From Hydrogenophaga crassostreae (GTDB lineage Bacteria > Pseudomonadota > Gammaproteobacteria > Burkholderiales > Burkholderiaceae_C): a DNA stretch of 64,000 nt. Below the pieces are notes generated by a model. That model was not told the DNA's origin. It saw only the letters and a list, made by a program, of their open reading frames with translations, and did not search any database. The stretch covers positions 2,469,501 to 2,533,500 of the forward strand of contig NZ_CP017476.1 in assembly GCF_001761385.1 (NCBI RefSeq). Reading direction: 5' to 3'. A program made the translations under genes and the position numbers. How positions within the stretch are numbered: the first letter of the stretch is position 1; the number at the start of each line of letters is the position of its first letter. Below are positions 51,936-60,598 of this stretch, one piece after another.

Positions 51936-52337
51936 TCAGGTCTGACCGATTACTTGGAACGCATACGTGATCATCAGGATCGCAAAGCCGACGATGACGA
52001 TGGCCATGATCATGTATTCCTTCAGGTCACCAATGTCTGCGCGGCCCTTGGTGTATTCACCCCACTTGGTCACAGCGCCACCCACCACCTTCATGAACAT
52101 GAAGCCGAGAATGATCAAGCCGAAGATCACCAGCCCGGCCTTGAACCAGGCACTCATGGAGCCCAACCAGTCACCAGCAACGACGGCATTGCCGTTCATA
52201 TCGGTGCCGGGTGTGGGCATCGTGGGCAGTGCGGCAAAAGCGGGGCTGCACATGAGTGCAACTGCTGGGACAAGTGCCCAGTAGCTGATCTTGCTGCGCG
52301 CGGCACGCAACGTGTTGAGGAATGGGCTGGGTTTCAT
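51936..52337 (-). CDS. ICE T4SS membrane protein TIGR03745 (PFL_4702)
   Basis: 133 residues with a signal peptide ending AFAAL and two helices (about 67-87, 108-130) framing KWGEYTKGRADIGDLKEY. Size and topology suggest a pilin-like or VirB2/3-like subunit. Start ATG 52337 chosen for the signal peptide. Confidence 0.85.
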   Translation of the reverse strand: MKPSPFLNTLRAARSKISYWALVPAVALMCSPAFAALPTMPTPGTDMNGNAVVAGDWLGSMSAWFKAGLVIFGLIILGFMFMKVVGGAVTKWGEYTKGRADIGDLKEYMIMAIVIVGFAILMITYAFQVIGQT

Positions 52338-52407
52338 TGACTTCTCTCCTGGTTGAAATAAACGTATGCGAGTTGTGGGACAGCAAACACAAAGGCGGTG
52401 ACTCACG

Positions 52408-52641
52408 TCACCAGAAAACGACCGTGGCCAACAAGCAGAAAATCACGGTTGCTTTTACGAAGCTGCCCACCACATCGGAGGCGGTGGCCCGATTGGCTTG
52501 ATAGGCAGCGAAAACTTGCGTGATGACCCAGGCAAATACGAACAGGATCACGCCCATGGCGATGAGCTGAATCGTGACTTTCAGTGCGCTGGGATTCACG
52601 CCCGAGCCCACTTCAAAAGCGGCGGCCATGGTGGAATTCAT
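52408..52641 (-). CDS. ICE membrane protein TIGR03758 (DUF3262, PFL_4701)
   Basis: 77 residues with two helices (about 24-44 and 60-77), AFEVGSGVNP near the N terminus. Candidate pilin-like subunit. A related domain is fused to a transglycosylase at 32301-33221. ATG 52641 follows GGAGAG. Confidence 0.83.
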   Translation of the reverse strand: MNSTMAAAFEVGSGVNPSALKVTIQLIAMGVILFVFAWVITQVFAAYQANRATASDVVGSFVKATVIFCLLATVVFW

Positions 52642-52660
52642 CGCGTGCTCTCCTGTGTCA

Positions 52661-53026
52661 TCACTGGCGGTAGTCACCACGCAGGGGTGGTACTGGACGC
52701 GGCTGCCTAGGTGCATCAGCGTGGTCGTTGACACCTTCACGCAGCATCTGCAGGTCTTGTTGCAGCCAGTCGTAGCGGAATTTCACGCGCTGGCCGCTGG
52801 GCGCGCGGTCGGCGGCTTCTTTGACCATCACCTGGACCCGCTCCAGCTCGGAGCTGATGCGCGCCAGGTTCTCGCGTTCTGTGTCTGCGTCACCGCTGGC
52901 GGCTTGGGCTGCAGGCGTCACTGCCGCGCACGCAATGAGCATGGCCAGCATCCAGGCACGGTGTGCATTGGGTTTGGTGGATGCCTGCACCTGAAGGGGC
53001 GCGGGCCGAACGTCAACGTGGGACAT
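52661..53026 (-). CDS. RAQPRD-family ICE protein (TIGR01690)
   Basis: 121 residues with a signal peptide ending AAQAA, a helical ENLARISSELERVQVMVKEA segment and a C-terminal APRQPRPVPPL that corresponds to the RAQPRD signature. Periplasmic component of GI-class transfer. ATG 53026 has GGAG 5 bp upstream. Confidence 0.83.
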   Translation of the reverse strand: MSHVDVRPAPLQVQASTKPNAHRAWMLAMLIACAAVTPAAQAASGDADTERENLARISSELERVQVMVKEAADRAPSGQRVKFRYDWLQQDLQMLREGVNDHADAPRQPRPVPPLRGDYRQ

Positions 53027-53057
53027 AGTGGCTCCTGAGGGTTGAAGGGTGGATGGG

Positions 53058-53816
53058 TTAGACATACTTTTTGAACGCAGCCACGGCGGTGGACATGGCG
53101 AAAGCGACCAGCAGCGTGAACACGAACACCATGTAGGCGGGGTTAAACCCACCGAAGGGCCAGGCGAGGTACAAGCCAAAACCGCCCGTCAAGGCCCATT
53201 GCGTGTACCGCTTGGCGTGGTGATAGACGAAGGAACTTTCGCGGCCACCACCCCAACGCCGAAGATCACGGCGCACCAGGCCATCCACGATGCCCACTAT
53301 GCAGGCCAGGACAAAAGCGGGCAGAGCGAACGCGGCCACACTCAGGCGCAAGAGCACGTCTTGACCCACGTACATGGACATCAAGACCCATTTGGATAGG
53401 GTGTGTTGAATGGAGGCACTGGCACTGTCCATTCGCTGACTCAGGATGGACTGTGGACCCGACGCCTGGAGATCTTGATCACCACCATGCAAGCGCGCGT
53501 ACCAGCGCGTGAGACCCACGCGCTTATAGGGCATCTCGACCCAGCCCACGACGCGGTGTGACCAGTCCACGGTATCGCGCACCAACAGGCTGCGCGGTGC
53601 CATGGCGATGTACGCCAGATCCTGCGCCACGATTTCTTGCGAATGAAGCTCGCCTTTGTCGCGCCACAGTGTGTATGACCCAACCACCTCGATCAACACA
53701 CCGATGAACCATGCAAAGAGGGTGACAAACAACAAGCCGAAAGCCACTTCCATGCCCAGCTCGACTGGTCCTCTTGTGCGTGCACGCACCGGTCCCTTGT
53801 TCGCGGCCGCGCTCAT
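53058..53816 (-). CDS. ICE membrane protein TIGR03747 (PFL_4697)
   Basis: 252 residues with about four membrane helices (26-47, 157-180, and two near the C terminus) and the HAKRY element in a cytosolic loop. It overlaps traD by 4 bp, as in related elements where the pair is always adjacent, suggesting a partner of the coupling protein. Confidence 0.85.
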   Translation of the reverse strand: MSAAANKGPVRARTRGPVELGMEVAFGLLFVTLFAWFIGVLIEVVGSYTLWRDKGELHSQEIVAQDLAYIAMAPRSLLVRDTVDWSHRVVGWVEMPYKRVGLTRWYARLHGGDQDLQASGPQSILSQRMDSASASIQHTLSKWVLMSMYVGQDVLLRLSVAAFALPAFVLACIVGIVDGLVRRDLRRWGGGRESSFVYHHAKRYTQWALTGGFGLYLAWPFGGFNPAYMVFVFTLLVAFAMSTAVAAFKKYV

Positions 53817-56086
53817 CCGAGACCTCCAGCCATGTCGGTGAAGGCCGTGCTGGTTTCGACGGTCTGGCTTGTGGCTGCGTAAGCGGTGCGTGGCCCTGGC
53901 TCTTCGTCTCCTGCCTCCGTATCAGCCAAGGTCGTGTCTATCGCGCTGCCAGCAAGGGCGCCCAGCGGCTGATTGCCCAGCCAATCGGTTTCACTGGCCC
54001 ATTTTTCTGAGGTGCGGTAACGCGCCTTCATGTCAGCGGCCACCTTCTTGAGCGACTCCGGAATGAACGGGTCATCGGTGGTGTCAGCCATGGGGATGCG
54101 CAGCTTGAAACGGCGGTTGCCTTCCAGCAAGGCGAAAGCCTGACCTTGTGGCAACTCCAGTACGTCAGCCGCCTCGATCATGGCCACCTTGGTGGTGGTC
54201 ACGATGTCGTTGTTGCGGCTGGTGAAGTCCACACCGGTTCCTTCGGCAGCGGTGTCGCTCACACCGCTCATGGGCGTCAGATGCACCACGTCCACCTGTG
54301 GCACCTGTTCGGCCAAGAGATTGGCCGTGGCGACCGAACGCACCCGCAACATCACCACATGGTTGAAGTTGTCCAGGATCTGTCCTGCCTTGGCCTTGTC
54401 GCCCACCTTGGCCTCGATGTCGAACATCGACTGGGTATAGGCGGTGATGCGAAAACCCGACCCGCCCAATTTGTTGACCATGGGCACGAACTCAGGTCCG
54501 CAAATCTCGTTCACTTCATCGAAGTGCGCGCATACCGTAGGCAAAACAATCTTGCCTTCGGCGTGGTGTGGGTCAAGGCCCGTCTTGTAGAGCTTGCCGC
54601 CCACAGAGACCAAGTCGGCCAGCATGCTGTTGCCCACCGCCGAAGACACCACCGAATCAGACAGCGCATCCAGACCGGCATAGACGATGCCACCTTGCCG
54701 AATCACCGTCATCCAGTCGAAGATGGGACGCTTGTCTTCGGGATCGAAGTAGTCCGGTGAAATCAGCTTGCCGGCTGCACCGGAGGTCAGTTTCTCCAGG
54801 AATGGGCCAAGACTGGCGATGATCTTCTCGTAAAAACTGCGTTCATACGAAAAGGCCGCCGCCAGGCCCGTCAAGACCTTGTCAACAATTCGGGCCTCCT
54901 TGATCAGCAAGAACATGGCGACCAGCTCGACTGGGCGGTCGGACAGGCTGCGCGGCACGGGGGCCCTTTTCTTCTCGATCAGGCCTTCCAGATGCCCCAA
55001 GCGGTCTTGGTAGTCGGTGAATTGACCTTCTGCCGCTTTGGCGCGAAACACCATCAAGGCGTAGTCCATGAACAGCGGATCGATACCTGTGACATCGGCC
55101 AACAAGGTTTCGTAGGTCGGCACCCGACCGAGGGCAACTTGTGCCTGCGCCACGATGTTCGTGAAGCGCCAGGAGAACTCCTTAAAGGCCGCGCTGTTGC
55201 CCGATGAGGGCAGGGCATTCGTGGCCCGGCCAGCCACCTCCGTGATGCGGCTGAAGTTGCCAATACCGTTGTACCGGGCGGAGATATCTGGGTAGCCCAG
55301 ATGGAACAGATAAAACTGGTCACCACGTCCTGCGCGCTGAGCCTCTGCGTACAGGCGCAGCATGAGTTCGGAGTCGCCCTTCGGGTCGATCACGATGGTT
55401 ACGTGCCCAGCGTGTATGTCCTGTGTGGCCAGCATCTCCAGCATGCGCGTCTTGCCCACCCGCGTGGTGCCCAGCACGATCATGTGGCCGTTGCGTGAGG
55501 CTTGGCGCATGGTGATGGGCCGTTCATCCAACGCACCCACACCATGCAGGATGGGAGATCCACCGAGATCGGCGTGAGCCTGGAATGGGTTGATCCAACT
55601 GTCGTGGTTGGCGATGGCTGCTGCCAATTCATGCATCTTGCCCGGCGTGCCTGATTGCCCGTCTTCAGACCAGGCGCGCAAGCGTGCCCCTATTTTGCGC
55701 AGCGCCACCTCGCGCGGCTGCGCACGCACGAATGGCTGCGCATCGGTGCGTGTCGCATCGCGCTTGCGCTGGGTGTGTTGCTGAGTCCACTCAAAGCCGT
55801 CGCCCAGGTAATACTGGCCGGCTTCAACGGGGATCTTGTGGGGGGCCACTTTCGTGACCTTGTAGTACTTCATCCCGTGCTGGTAGCGCAGGATCTCGAT
55901 GGCTTGCTGGCATCGGACCCAACCAAAGTACCCGGCCACGATGGCAATCACCCAGCCCAGCAAGTGCGGCATCATCAAAGACCACGGCGCAACGATGGCC
56001 ACCAATGCCACGGCCCATGCCATGGCTGTGCTCCACAGCTCAACAGGTGGGCGCAACAGCGCTTCGAGGGCGTTGTCGTTCTTCAT
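53813..56086 (-). CDS. traD: Conjugative coupling factor TraD (SXT/TOL subfamily, TIGR03743)
   Basis: 757-residue VirD4-type ATPase that brings the relaxosome to the channel. Two N-terminal membrane helices (about 28-70), Walker A GTTRVGKT at about residues 205-213, and the conserved FDEVNEICGPEFVP region as Walker B. Start ATG 56086 has AAGGG upstream; the open frame to 56125 adds 13 unlikely residues. It shares its operon with the PFL_4695-type gene upstream (10 bp). Confidence 0.92.
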   Translation of the reverse strand: MKNDNALEALLRPPVELWSTAMAWAVALVAIVAPWSLMMPHLLGWVIAIVAGYFGWVRCQQAIEILRYQHGMKYYKVTKVAPHKIPVEAGQYYLGDGFEWTQQHTQRKRDATRTDAQPFVRAQPREVALRKIGARLRAWSEDGQSGTPGKMHELAAAIANHDSWINPFQAHADLGGSPILHGVGALDERPITMRQASRNGHMIVLGTTRVGKTRMLEMLATQDIHAGHVTIVIDPKGDSELMLRLYAEAQRAGRGDQFYLFHLGYPDISARYNGIGNFSRITEVAGRATNALPSSGNSAAFKEFSWRFTNIVAQAQVALGRVPTYETLLADVTGIDPLFMDYALMVFRAKAAEGQFTDYQDRLGHLEGLIEKKRAPVPRSLSDRPVELVAMFLLIKEARIVDKVLTGLAAAFSYERSFYEKIIASLGPFLEKLTSGAAGKLISPDYFDPEDKRPIFDWMTVIRQGGIVYAGLDALSDSVVSSAVGNSMLADLVSVGGKLYKTGLDPHHAEGKIVLPTVCAHFDEVNEICGPEFVPMVNKLGGSGFRITAYTQSMFDIEAKVGDKAKAGQILDNFNHVVMLRVRSVATANLLAEQVPQVDVVHLTPMSGVSDTAAEGTGVDFTSRNNDIVTTTKVAMIEAADVLELPQGQAFALLEGNRRFKLRIPMADTTDDPFIPESLKKVAADMKARYRTSEKWASETDWLGNQPLGALAGSAIDTTLADTEAGDEEPGPRTAYAATSQTVETSTAFTDMAGGLG

Positions 56087-56096
56087 GGGGAGCCCT

Positions 56097-56615
56097 TCAC
56101 ATTGGGGCCTTCGTGATGCGCCCATCGGGCATCACGACCAGCGGGTAGGTCGAAATGCCCGCCGAGAGCAGGCGCTGCTCCAGCCATGGGCCGCGCACTG
56201 GCGCGACTGACAAACCGCCAGCGAAGGCCTGCAAGTCCTTGAAGAGCGTCTCAGAACCGGCCTCGATCACCAAACCGGATGCCCCCAACGCCCCTAAAGT
56301 CTGTCGATGCTGTTGCAGCCATTGAAAGCTTCCTGGATCGGTGCCCAGTACAAAGATTGGATGGGCCATCCAGTGGGCGTCAAACAAGCCTTCGCCTCTT
56401 GCATCAACAGACAAGACCCCGGGCTTGAGCCGAGTGGTGAGCGGGAACTTTGTGCCTGGCAAGACCCCGGCTTGGTCCACTCCAGACACCAGGTGCCCGT
56501 AATAGATACCCGCTGGAACGGCACCAGCACCGTCGTGGATCACCTCCAGATCGGCTGCACCCACAAAAGCGGGCAATGCGGTCAGCAAAAGGGTGGCGAG
56601 ACGGATGGCGATCAT
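56097..56615 (-). CDS. ICE protein TIGR03765 (PFL_4695)
   Basis: 172 residues with a signal peptide ending VGAAD and a soluble domain (LEVIHDGAGAVPAGIYYG...PLVVMPDGRITKAPM). Typical neighbour of traD and the SLT transglycosylase. Overlaps the transglycosylase gene by 4 bp. Confidence 0.83.
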   Translation of the reverse strand: MIAIRLATLLLTALPAFVGAADLEVIHDGAGAVPAGIYYGHLVSGVDQAGVLPGTKFPLTTRLKPGVLSVDARGEGLFDAHWMAHPIFVLGTDPGSFQWLQQHRQTLGALGASGLVIEAGSETLFKDLQAFAGGLSVAPVRGPWLEQRLLSAGISTYPLVVMPDGRITKAPM

Positions 56616-57412
56616 GCTTGAACCCCTTGCAGTGACTGCCGCTGGCGGTAGCCGCGTGCAAGACCCAAAACCCGTTTGACGTAGGCCCGCGTCTCAGCGT
56701 AGGGTGGGATCTTGTTGCCCGCATTGATCACGGCTCCAGGCCCGGCGTTGTATGCAGCGACGGCCAGCTCGACGTTGCCGCCAAACCGCTCAAGCTGTTC
56801 GGCAAGGTATTTGGTGCCCACCACGATGCTCACGCGCGGATCGGTCAGCAGTTGTTCCACAGAAGCGCTGGGCTGGGCTGACAAGCCCAGATCACGCGCG
56901 GTGCCCGGCAAAACCTGCATCAAGCCAATGGCGTTCTTGGGACTGCGCGCACGCGGATTGAAAGCCGACTCGGCATGGATCACGGCTTTGATCAGGTAGG
57001 CATCCACACCAAAGCGATCAGCCGCCTGCATCAACGTCTTGAGCATCAAAGGCGTGACACGGCCGGCCGCCGTTCCTACGCTTGCCACCTCAGGTTGCAC
57101 TGACATTGGAACAAACGCCAGTGGCAGCAAACGGCGCGTTACCTTCTCACGCTCGGAATCGCTCAAGGCCTTGGGCCAGATGGTCTTGGTCTCGCCTTGC
57201 ACAACACTGTGGGTTGTCACAGATGGTGCAGACGGGTGCCGCGCCGTGGCGGCACTGGTCGGATAGATGATCTTGCTGTCTTGCCTGGCATCCAGCCAAG
57301 CGGAGCCCTCGGCCTGCGCCTGCGCACCCACAGCCACCAGCGCCAAGGCACAGGCCGCACACCATCGGCGTGGCGTGTGGCTGCGGCTGGAGGACTCAAG
57401 ACAACTCATCAT
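56612..57412 (-). CDS. Lytic transglycosylase (SLT domain), T4SS-linked
   Basis: 266 residues: signal peptide ending QAQAE, then a linker, then an SLT domain with catalytic Glu in IHAESAFNPRARS, GLMQVLPGTA and AAYNAGPGAV. It opens peptidoglycan for the transfer channel (VirB1-like). Start ATG 57412 has GAGG upstream. Confidence 0.9.
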   Translation of the reverse strand: MMSCLESSSRSHTPRRWCAACALALVAVGAQAQAEGSAWLDARQDSKIIYPTSAATARHPSAPSVTTHSVVQGETKTIWPKALSDSEREKVTRRLLPLAFVPMSVQPEVASVGTAAGRVTPLMLKTLMQAADRFGVDAYLIKAVIHAESAFNPRARSPKNAIGLMQVLPGTARDLGLSAQPSASVEQLLTDPRVSIVVGTKYLAEQLERFGGNVELAVAAYNAGPGAVINAGNKIPPYAETRAYVKRVLGLARGYRQRQSLQGVQA

Positions 57413-57419
57413 GACTGCC

Positions 57420-58007
57420 TCAGCGCTTTTTGGTCGCGCTGGATTTGCGCGCGGCGGCGGGGTCTTGCACCAGCGTGCGTGGCACACCCATCATGTCCGC
57501 CGTGGCCGTGGGTACGGCCACGGGAGATTGCCCGGAGTAGTCCATGACAACTTGATTGGGGTACAAGCGAGCCTGGACCTCCATGAAGGCTCGGTTCCAC
57601 GCCAGGCTGCGTTCAACGTCGGCCTGCAGCGCGCGTGCAAACATCTCTGCGTACTTCACGCGCTCTTTCTCATCGCGCGCGTGGATGCCCAGCGCTTCGA
57701 CTGGGGAAAGGTTCTCCACAGAGAAGGCAGCGCGCGGCCCCTTTAGCAATACCTTGGCGCGAACCATTTCTTCGTTGCTCAGTCCCCAAATCTGGGCCAC
57801 CAGAAGATCGTTGCCATCAAGTTGTGAATGCAGGCGTGCCAGCCGTTGCTGACTTGATTCACCCGTCTGTGTTTGCTGCTCTTGTGTTTGGTTGATCACT
57901 CGGGCCTGGGCGAAGGCATCTACATGCAAAGCACAGGCCATCAGCACAGCGGTCATCACTGCAGCCGTTCGGAGTCCAAGTGAGTTCAGTGCGTTCATGG
58001 TGTGCAT
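57420..58007 (-). CDS. ICE protein TIGR03759 (PFL_4693)
   Basis: 195 residues with a signal peptide ending AFAQA and a helical mature region (WGLSNEEMVRAKVLLKGPRAAFSVENLSP). Start ATG 58007 overlaps the upstream stop by 1 bp (TGATG); ATG 57998 is an alternative. Function unknown beyond transfer. Confidence 0.82.
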   Translation of the reverse strand: MHTMNALNSLGLRTAAVMTAVLMACALHVDAFAQARVINQTQEQQTQTGESSQQRLARLHSQLDGNDLLVAQIWGLSNEEMVRAKVLLKGPRAAFSVENLSPVEALGIHARDEKERVKYAEMFARALQADVERSLAWNRAFMEVQARLYPNQVVMDYSGQSPVAVPTATADMMGVPRTLVQDPAAARKSSATKKR

Positions 58008-58951
58008 CAGTTGGTCACGCCAAGTGCCATGGAGCGCGCGCCGTCGCTGAAAGTGGCGCGCTGCCCTTGCACGTCTACTGCTTTGAGGGTGATGCCGTTG
58101 AAGCTGTCGCCCGGCTGCATCACTTTCACCTGTGGGTTGGCGCTGTCGCCGTTGCCAAGCACCACCGAAGGGCGGCCATCCCACATGTCGACAGAAAGCA
58201 GTTGCTGGCGCGTAACGGGTGGCAGAGCTTTTGCCACAGGCGCCTTGGGTTTTGGCCTGTGCACAGGTGCGCGACGGGCGGGCGCAGGCGCTGGGGAAAC
58301 AATCCGTGGCGCAAAAGCGGCAGGGATCAAGGGCTGACCATTCGCGCCAGCTTCTCCGATGATGTAGCCCTGTGCACGCAGGCCTTCAATGACCTCGTTC
58401 AGCCTGGCCTCTAGTCGGTCAAGGCGTTCGTTTTGTTCAATGATGGCCAATGTCGCCGCATCAGGTTCAGGGTTCTCCTGCAGTGCGGTAGGGGCACCTG
58501 CCGTGGGAGCCAAGGCGTCCACAGACTCGACAGGGTCCGACGACGGCGCCAAAACCGGAGGTAGAACCGAGCCGGCCACGATGGGGGCGAGTTGAGCGGC
58601 GGACTCGGTGGGCAACGTGTCGCTGTCTTTGTGCCACATTCGATAGCCCTGGTAGCCCAAGGCTCCGAGCACCAATAGCGCGATCACAGAGAGCGTGCCC
58701 ATGTTGCTCTTCTGTTCCCTTGTCCTGGGCTTAGCAGGCTCGCGAAACACGGGCGTCTCAGGTGCGTGCATTCCCGCATCCACAGGGGCGCCGTCTCTGT
58801 CTGGCATGGATCTCATAGGGGAGGGGGTGTCAGATATGGGTTGGGTGAAATCACGCGGACGTGCTTGCTTTGAGAGCGAGGATTCGCGCTGTTTTTCTTC
58901 CCAGAACTCTTCGTCTTCCTGGCGGCGCTGGTGTTCAAGTTGGTCATCCAT
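58007..58951 (-). CDS. T4SS accessory inner-membrane protein (PilP/TraP-like position)
   Basis: 314 residues: a charged N terminus of about 80 residues, one membrane helix (85-105), a Pro/Ala-rich stalk with a coiled-coil stretch (NERLDRLEARLNEVIEGL) and a C-terminal beta domain. It lies between the PilL-like and TIGR03759 genes, where related ICEs carry a similar anchor protein. Confidence 0.65.
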   Translation of the reverse strand: MDDQLEHQRRQEDEEFWEEKQRESSLSKQARPRDFTQPISDTPSPMRSMPDRDGAPVDAGMHAPETPVFREPAKPRTREQKSNMGTLSVIALLVLGALGYQGYRMWHKDSDTLPTESAAQLAPIVAGSVLPPVLAPSSDPVESVDALAPTAGAPTALQENPEPDAATLAIIEQNERLDRLEARLNEVIEGLRAQGYIIGEAGANGQPLIPAAFAPRIVSPAPAPARRAPVHRPKPKAPVAKALPPVTRQQLLSVDMWDGRPSVVLGNGDSANPQVKVMQPGDSFNGITLKAVDVQGQRATFSDGARSMALGVTN

Positions 58952-58965
58952 GTCAATGCTCCAGG

Positions 58966-59517
58966 TCAGTTTTCAAAGAGCGACAGCTTGCTGGCGTGCT
59001 CAGTGTTTGCACCGATGGCAGGCTGGTCAGCGTCATCTGCCGCTTGGGGTGTCACGGTGGCGGGCAAGGCCAATGGGCTGGACGGCTCGACCGCGTCCAG
59101 CTCAAACCAAACTTGCCGACTGATCGGGTCGGTTTTCAAGGTCCAGGCAGAACCCAGCAAGATTTCAAGAATGTTTTTGACTGAGTAGGGCCCAACGCGG
59201 CGTTGAGACTCTGGCAAAGGCAAGCTCAGAAAGCGCCGTGCTCGGTCTCCCAGCGCCTCGATGTCCACAAGGCGATACCCTGTACGCATGAGGGTGTAGT
59301 CCAAGGCCTGGCCCACGGTGGCCACGGCCTGGCGTGGGAAATTGAGCTGCGCGTAGACAGACAGAGGGTCCGACAGTTCTGCTGGTGGTTGTGCAGATTG
59401 GGTCGTGTAGCGACCAACTTGCAATTGCTCTCCGCCATCCGCCAACCGTGTTTGAGCCCACGCTGTCTGACCCATCATCACCATGGCAATCAGACCAAGA
59501 AAGAAGCCTTGTTTCAT
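58966..59517 (-). CDS. pilL: PilL-like conjugative transfer protein TIGR03748
   Basis: 183 residues with a signal peptide ending AWAQ and a domain like the N terminus of PilL (VGRYTTQSAQP...QAVATVGQALDYTLMRTGYRL). First gene of the leftward T4SS operon. The region upstream (59518-60063) carries no gene and should contain its promoter. Start ATG 59517. Confidence 0.83.
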   Translation of the reverse strand: MKQGFFLGLIAMVMMGQTAWAQTRLADGGEQLQVGRYTTQSAQPPAELSDPLSVYAQLNFPRQAVATVGQALDYTLMRTGYRLVDIEALGDRARRFLSLPLPESQRRVGPYSVKNILEILLGSAWTLKTDPISRQVWFELDAVEPSSPLALPATVTPQAADDADQPAIGANTEHASKLSLFEN

Positions 59518-59650
59518 CGGACACCTTGCATAAAAGACGCCCCGCGCGCCGTTGAGGTCAACGAGGCCTAGGGCAAAAGTGACGTCACCAAGAGATGCGT
59601 CGCCAGTGCATGCAGTGTCAGAGTCCGGGTCAGATTTCTCCACTGAAAAG

Positions 59651-59681
59651 CTGCCTGAGAAGTGGCAGGTTTCGGCTTGAC
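59651..59681 (+). repeat. Hairpin repeat copy B
   Basis: 31 bp identical to 35802-35832, with GGCAGGTTTCG as the 3' stem arm; the 5' arm outside CTGCC is partly changed (GAAAAGCTGCC instead of CGAAACCTGCC). Confidence 0.8.
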
Positions 59682-59770
59682 GTTGTAGTAGAAATGGTGT
59701 AACCACCTGAAACGACGCAATTCTGTCGAATCAACACCTGGAGCAGGGTGGACCATCTGAAGTCAGCATC

Positions 59771-59788
59771 TGCCCGGAGGGCCGGGCA
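59771..59788. repeat. Inverted repeat TGCCCGG-AGGG-CCGGGCA
   Basis: 7-bp perfect stem with a tetraloop in the traI/T4SS intergenic region; possible relaxosome or regulator site. Confidence 0.5.
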
Positions 59789-59903
59789 TCCACGGGAAAA
59801 TGGCTTCCTACGGGGTTAATGGCCTTATCCAAAGGGCGCCACCTCCAAAGTTCCGGTGGCAAAGGGCTTACTGGAACAGGAAATTCGGGGATACGGGCAA
59901 CGG

Positions 59904-59939
59904 TTTTTCGCGTCCACGGCGGGGCATGGACGCGAAAAA
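59904..59939. repeat. 13-bp-stem inverted repeat upstream of traI
   Basis: TTTTTCGCGTCCA / TGGACGCGAAAAA with a 10-nt GC-rich loop. Not a typical terminator: on neither strand is the hairpin followed by a U tract. More like an origin-of-transfer or protein-binding dyad. Confidence 0.5.
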
Positions 59940-59966
59940 AAACGACTACCAAAACATTCATGCAGC

Positions 59967-60004
59967 GTCAAGCCGAAACCTGCCTGATCTGAATCAGGTT
60001 TCCG
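59967..60004 (-). repeat. Hairpin repeat copy C (inverted)
   Basis: 59967-59984 is the exact complement of the 18-bp core GGCAGGTTTCGGCTTGAC of copies A and B. It pairs with CAGGTTTCCGG (59995-60005) to form its own hairpin. Confidence 0.7.
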
Positions 60005-60063
60005 GTTGTGTGAAAGGATTTTCCTGCCTAGAGTCAAATGGATAAATGAATTAGGAAGGCCCC

Positions 60064-60591
60064 ATGTCGCACCCGTTTTCGCCGCACGAGCTATGTCCTT
60101 CCAGTATTGAGCTGGCCATGGGCAGGCACCCCTTCGATGTGCAACACGCCCCCTATGCCATCGCAGATTACTTGGAGCAACTCGGGCTGTCGAACTGGAC
60201 CAACCGCGTCATGGGCTACTTGCGCATGTACGATGGCATTGAATCCTGGCTCGAGCCAAGTGACACAGAAGCGGTGGAGTTCGTGCGCCAAATCTTGGCG
60301 AAAGAATCGCAACGCAACGAACATCCCAAAGAGGATGCCAAGGCGCGCCGCTTTCGTTTGGCTGTAGCCCTGGCCAACGCACCCGTTGCAAGCTATGGCG
60401 CAGCCTTCAGAATCCAACGCAGCCCAGATGAACCTGGCCGGGCGATCTGGTGGAATCCGCTGGAGCAAACGTGGTTGATGTTTCTCGCACAGCGCGAGAC
60501 GTTGCCAGACTACACGCGCCTCTATGTCACTGGACCATGTGAGTTTCGGGCAACGCCTGATGACTTGATCACGTACCTGATGGAGCGTTGA
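60064..60591 (+). CDS. Conserved hypothetical protein upstream of traI
   Basis: 175 residues, soluble, no recognised motif. GGAAGG precedes the ATG and traI starts 8 bp after its stop, so they are cotranscribed. Likely an accessory of the relaxase or a regulator; no function assigned. Confidence 0.6.
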   Translation: MSHPFSPHELCPSSIELAMGRHPFDVQHAPYAIADYLEQLGLSNWTNRVMGYLRMYDGIESWLEPSDTEAVEFVRQILAKESQRNEHPKEDAKARRFRLAVALANAPVASYGAAFRIQRSPDEPGRAIWWNPLEQTWLMFLAQRETLPDYTRLYVTGPCEFRATPDDLITYLMER

Positions 60592-60598
60592 AGCAGCT

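Larger units (their letters stand above)
59518..60063. promoter_or_regulatory. Divergent hairpin-rich intergenic region, candidate oriT/control region
   Basis: 546 bp without a gene between the leftward T4SS operon and rightward traI operon. Elements: hairpin repeat B (59651-59681), TGCCCGG-AGGG-CCGGGCA (59771-59788), a 13-bp-stem hairpin (59904-59939) and inverted repeat C (59967-59984 plus partner). Position next to the MobH relaxase makes it the best oriT candidate in the window. The nic site cannot be located by eye. Confidence 0.5.

Noticed and set aside
59904..59939. Rho-independent terminator upstream of traI
   Set aside because: The 13-bp stem is not followed by a U tract in either direction, so it is listed as a dyad instead.
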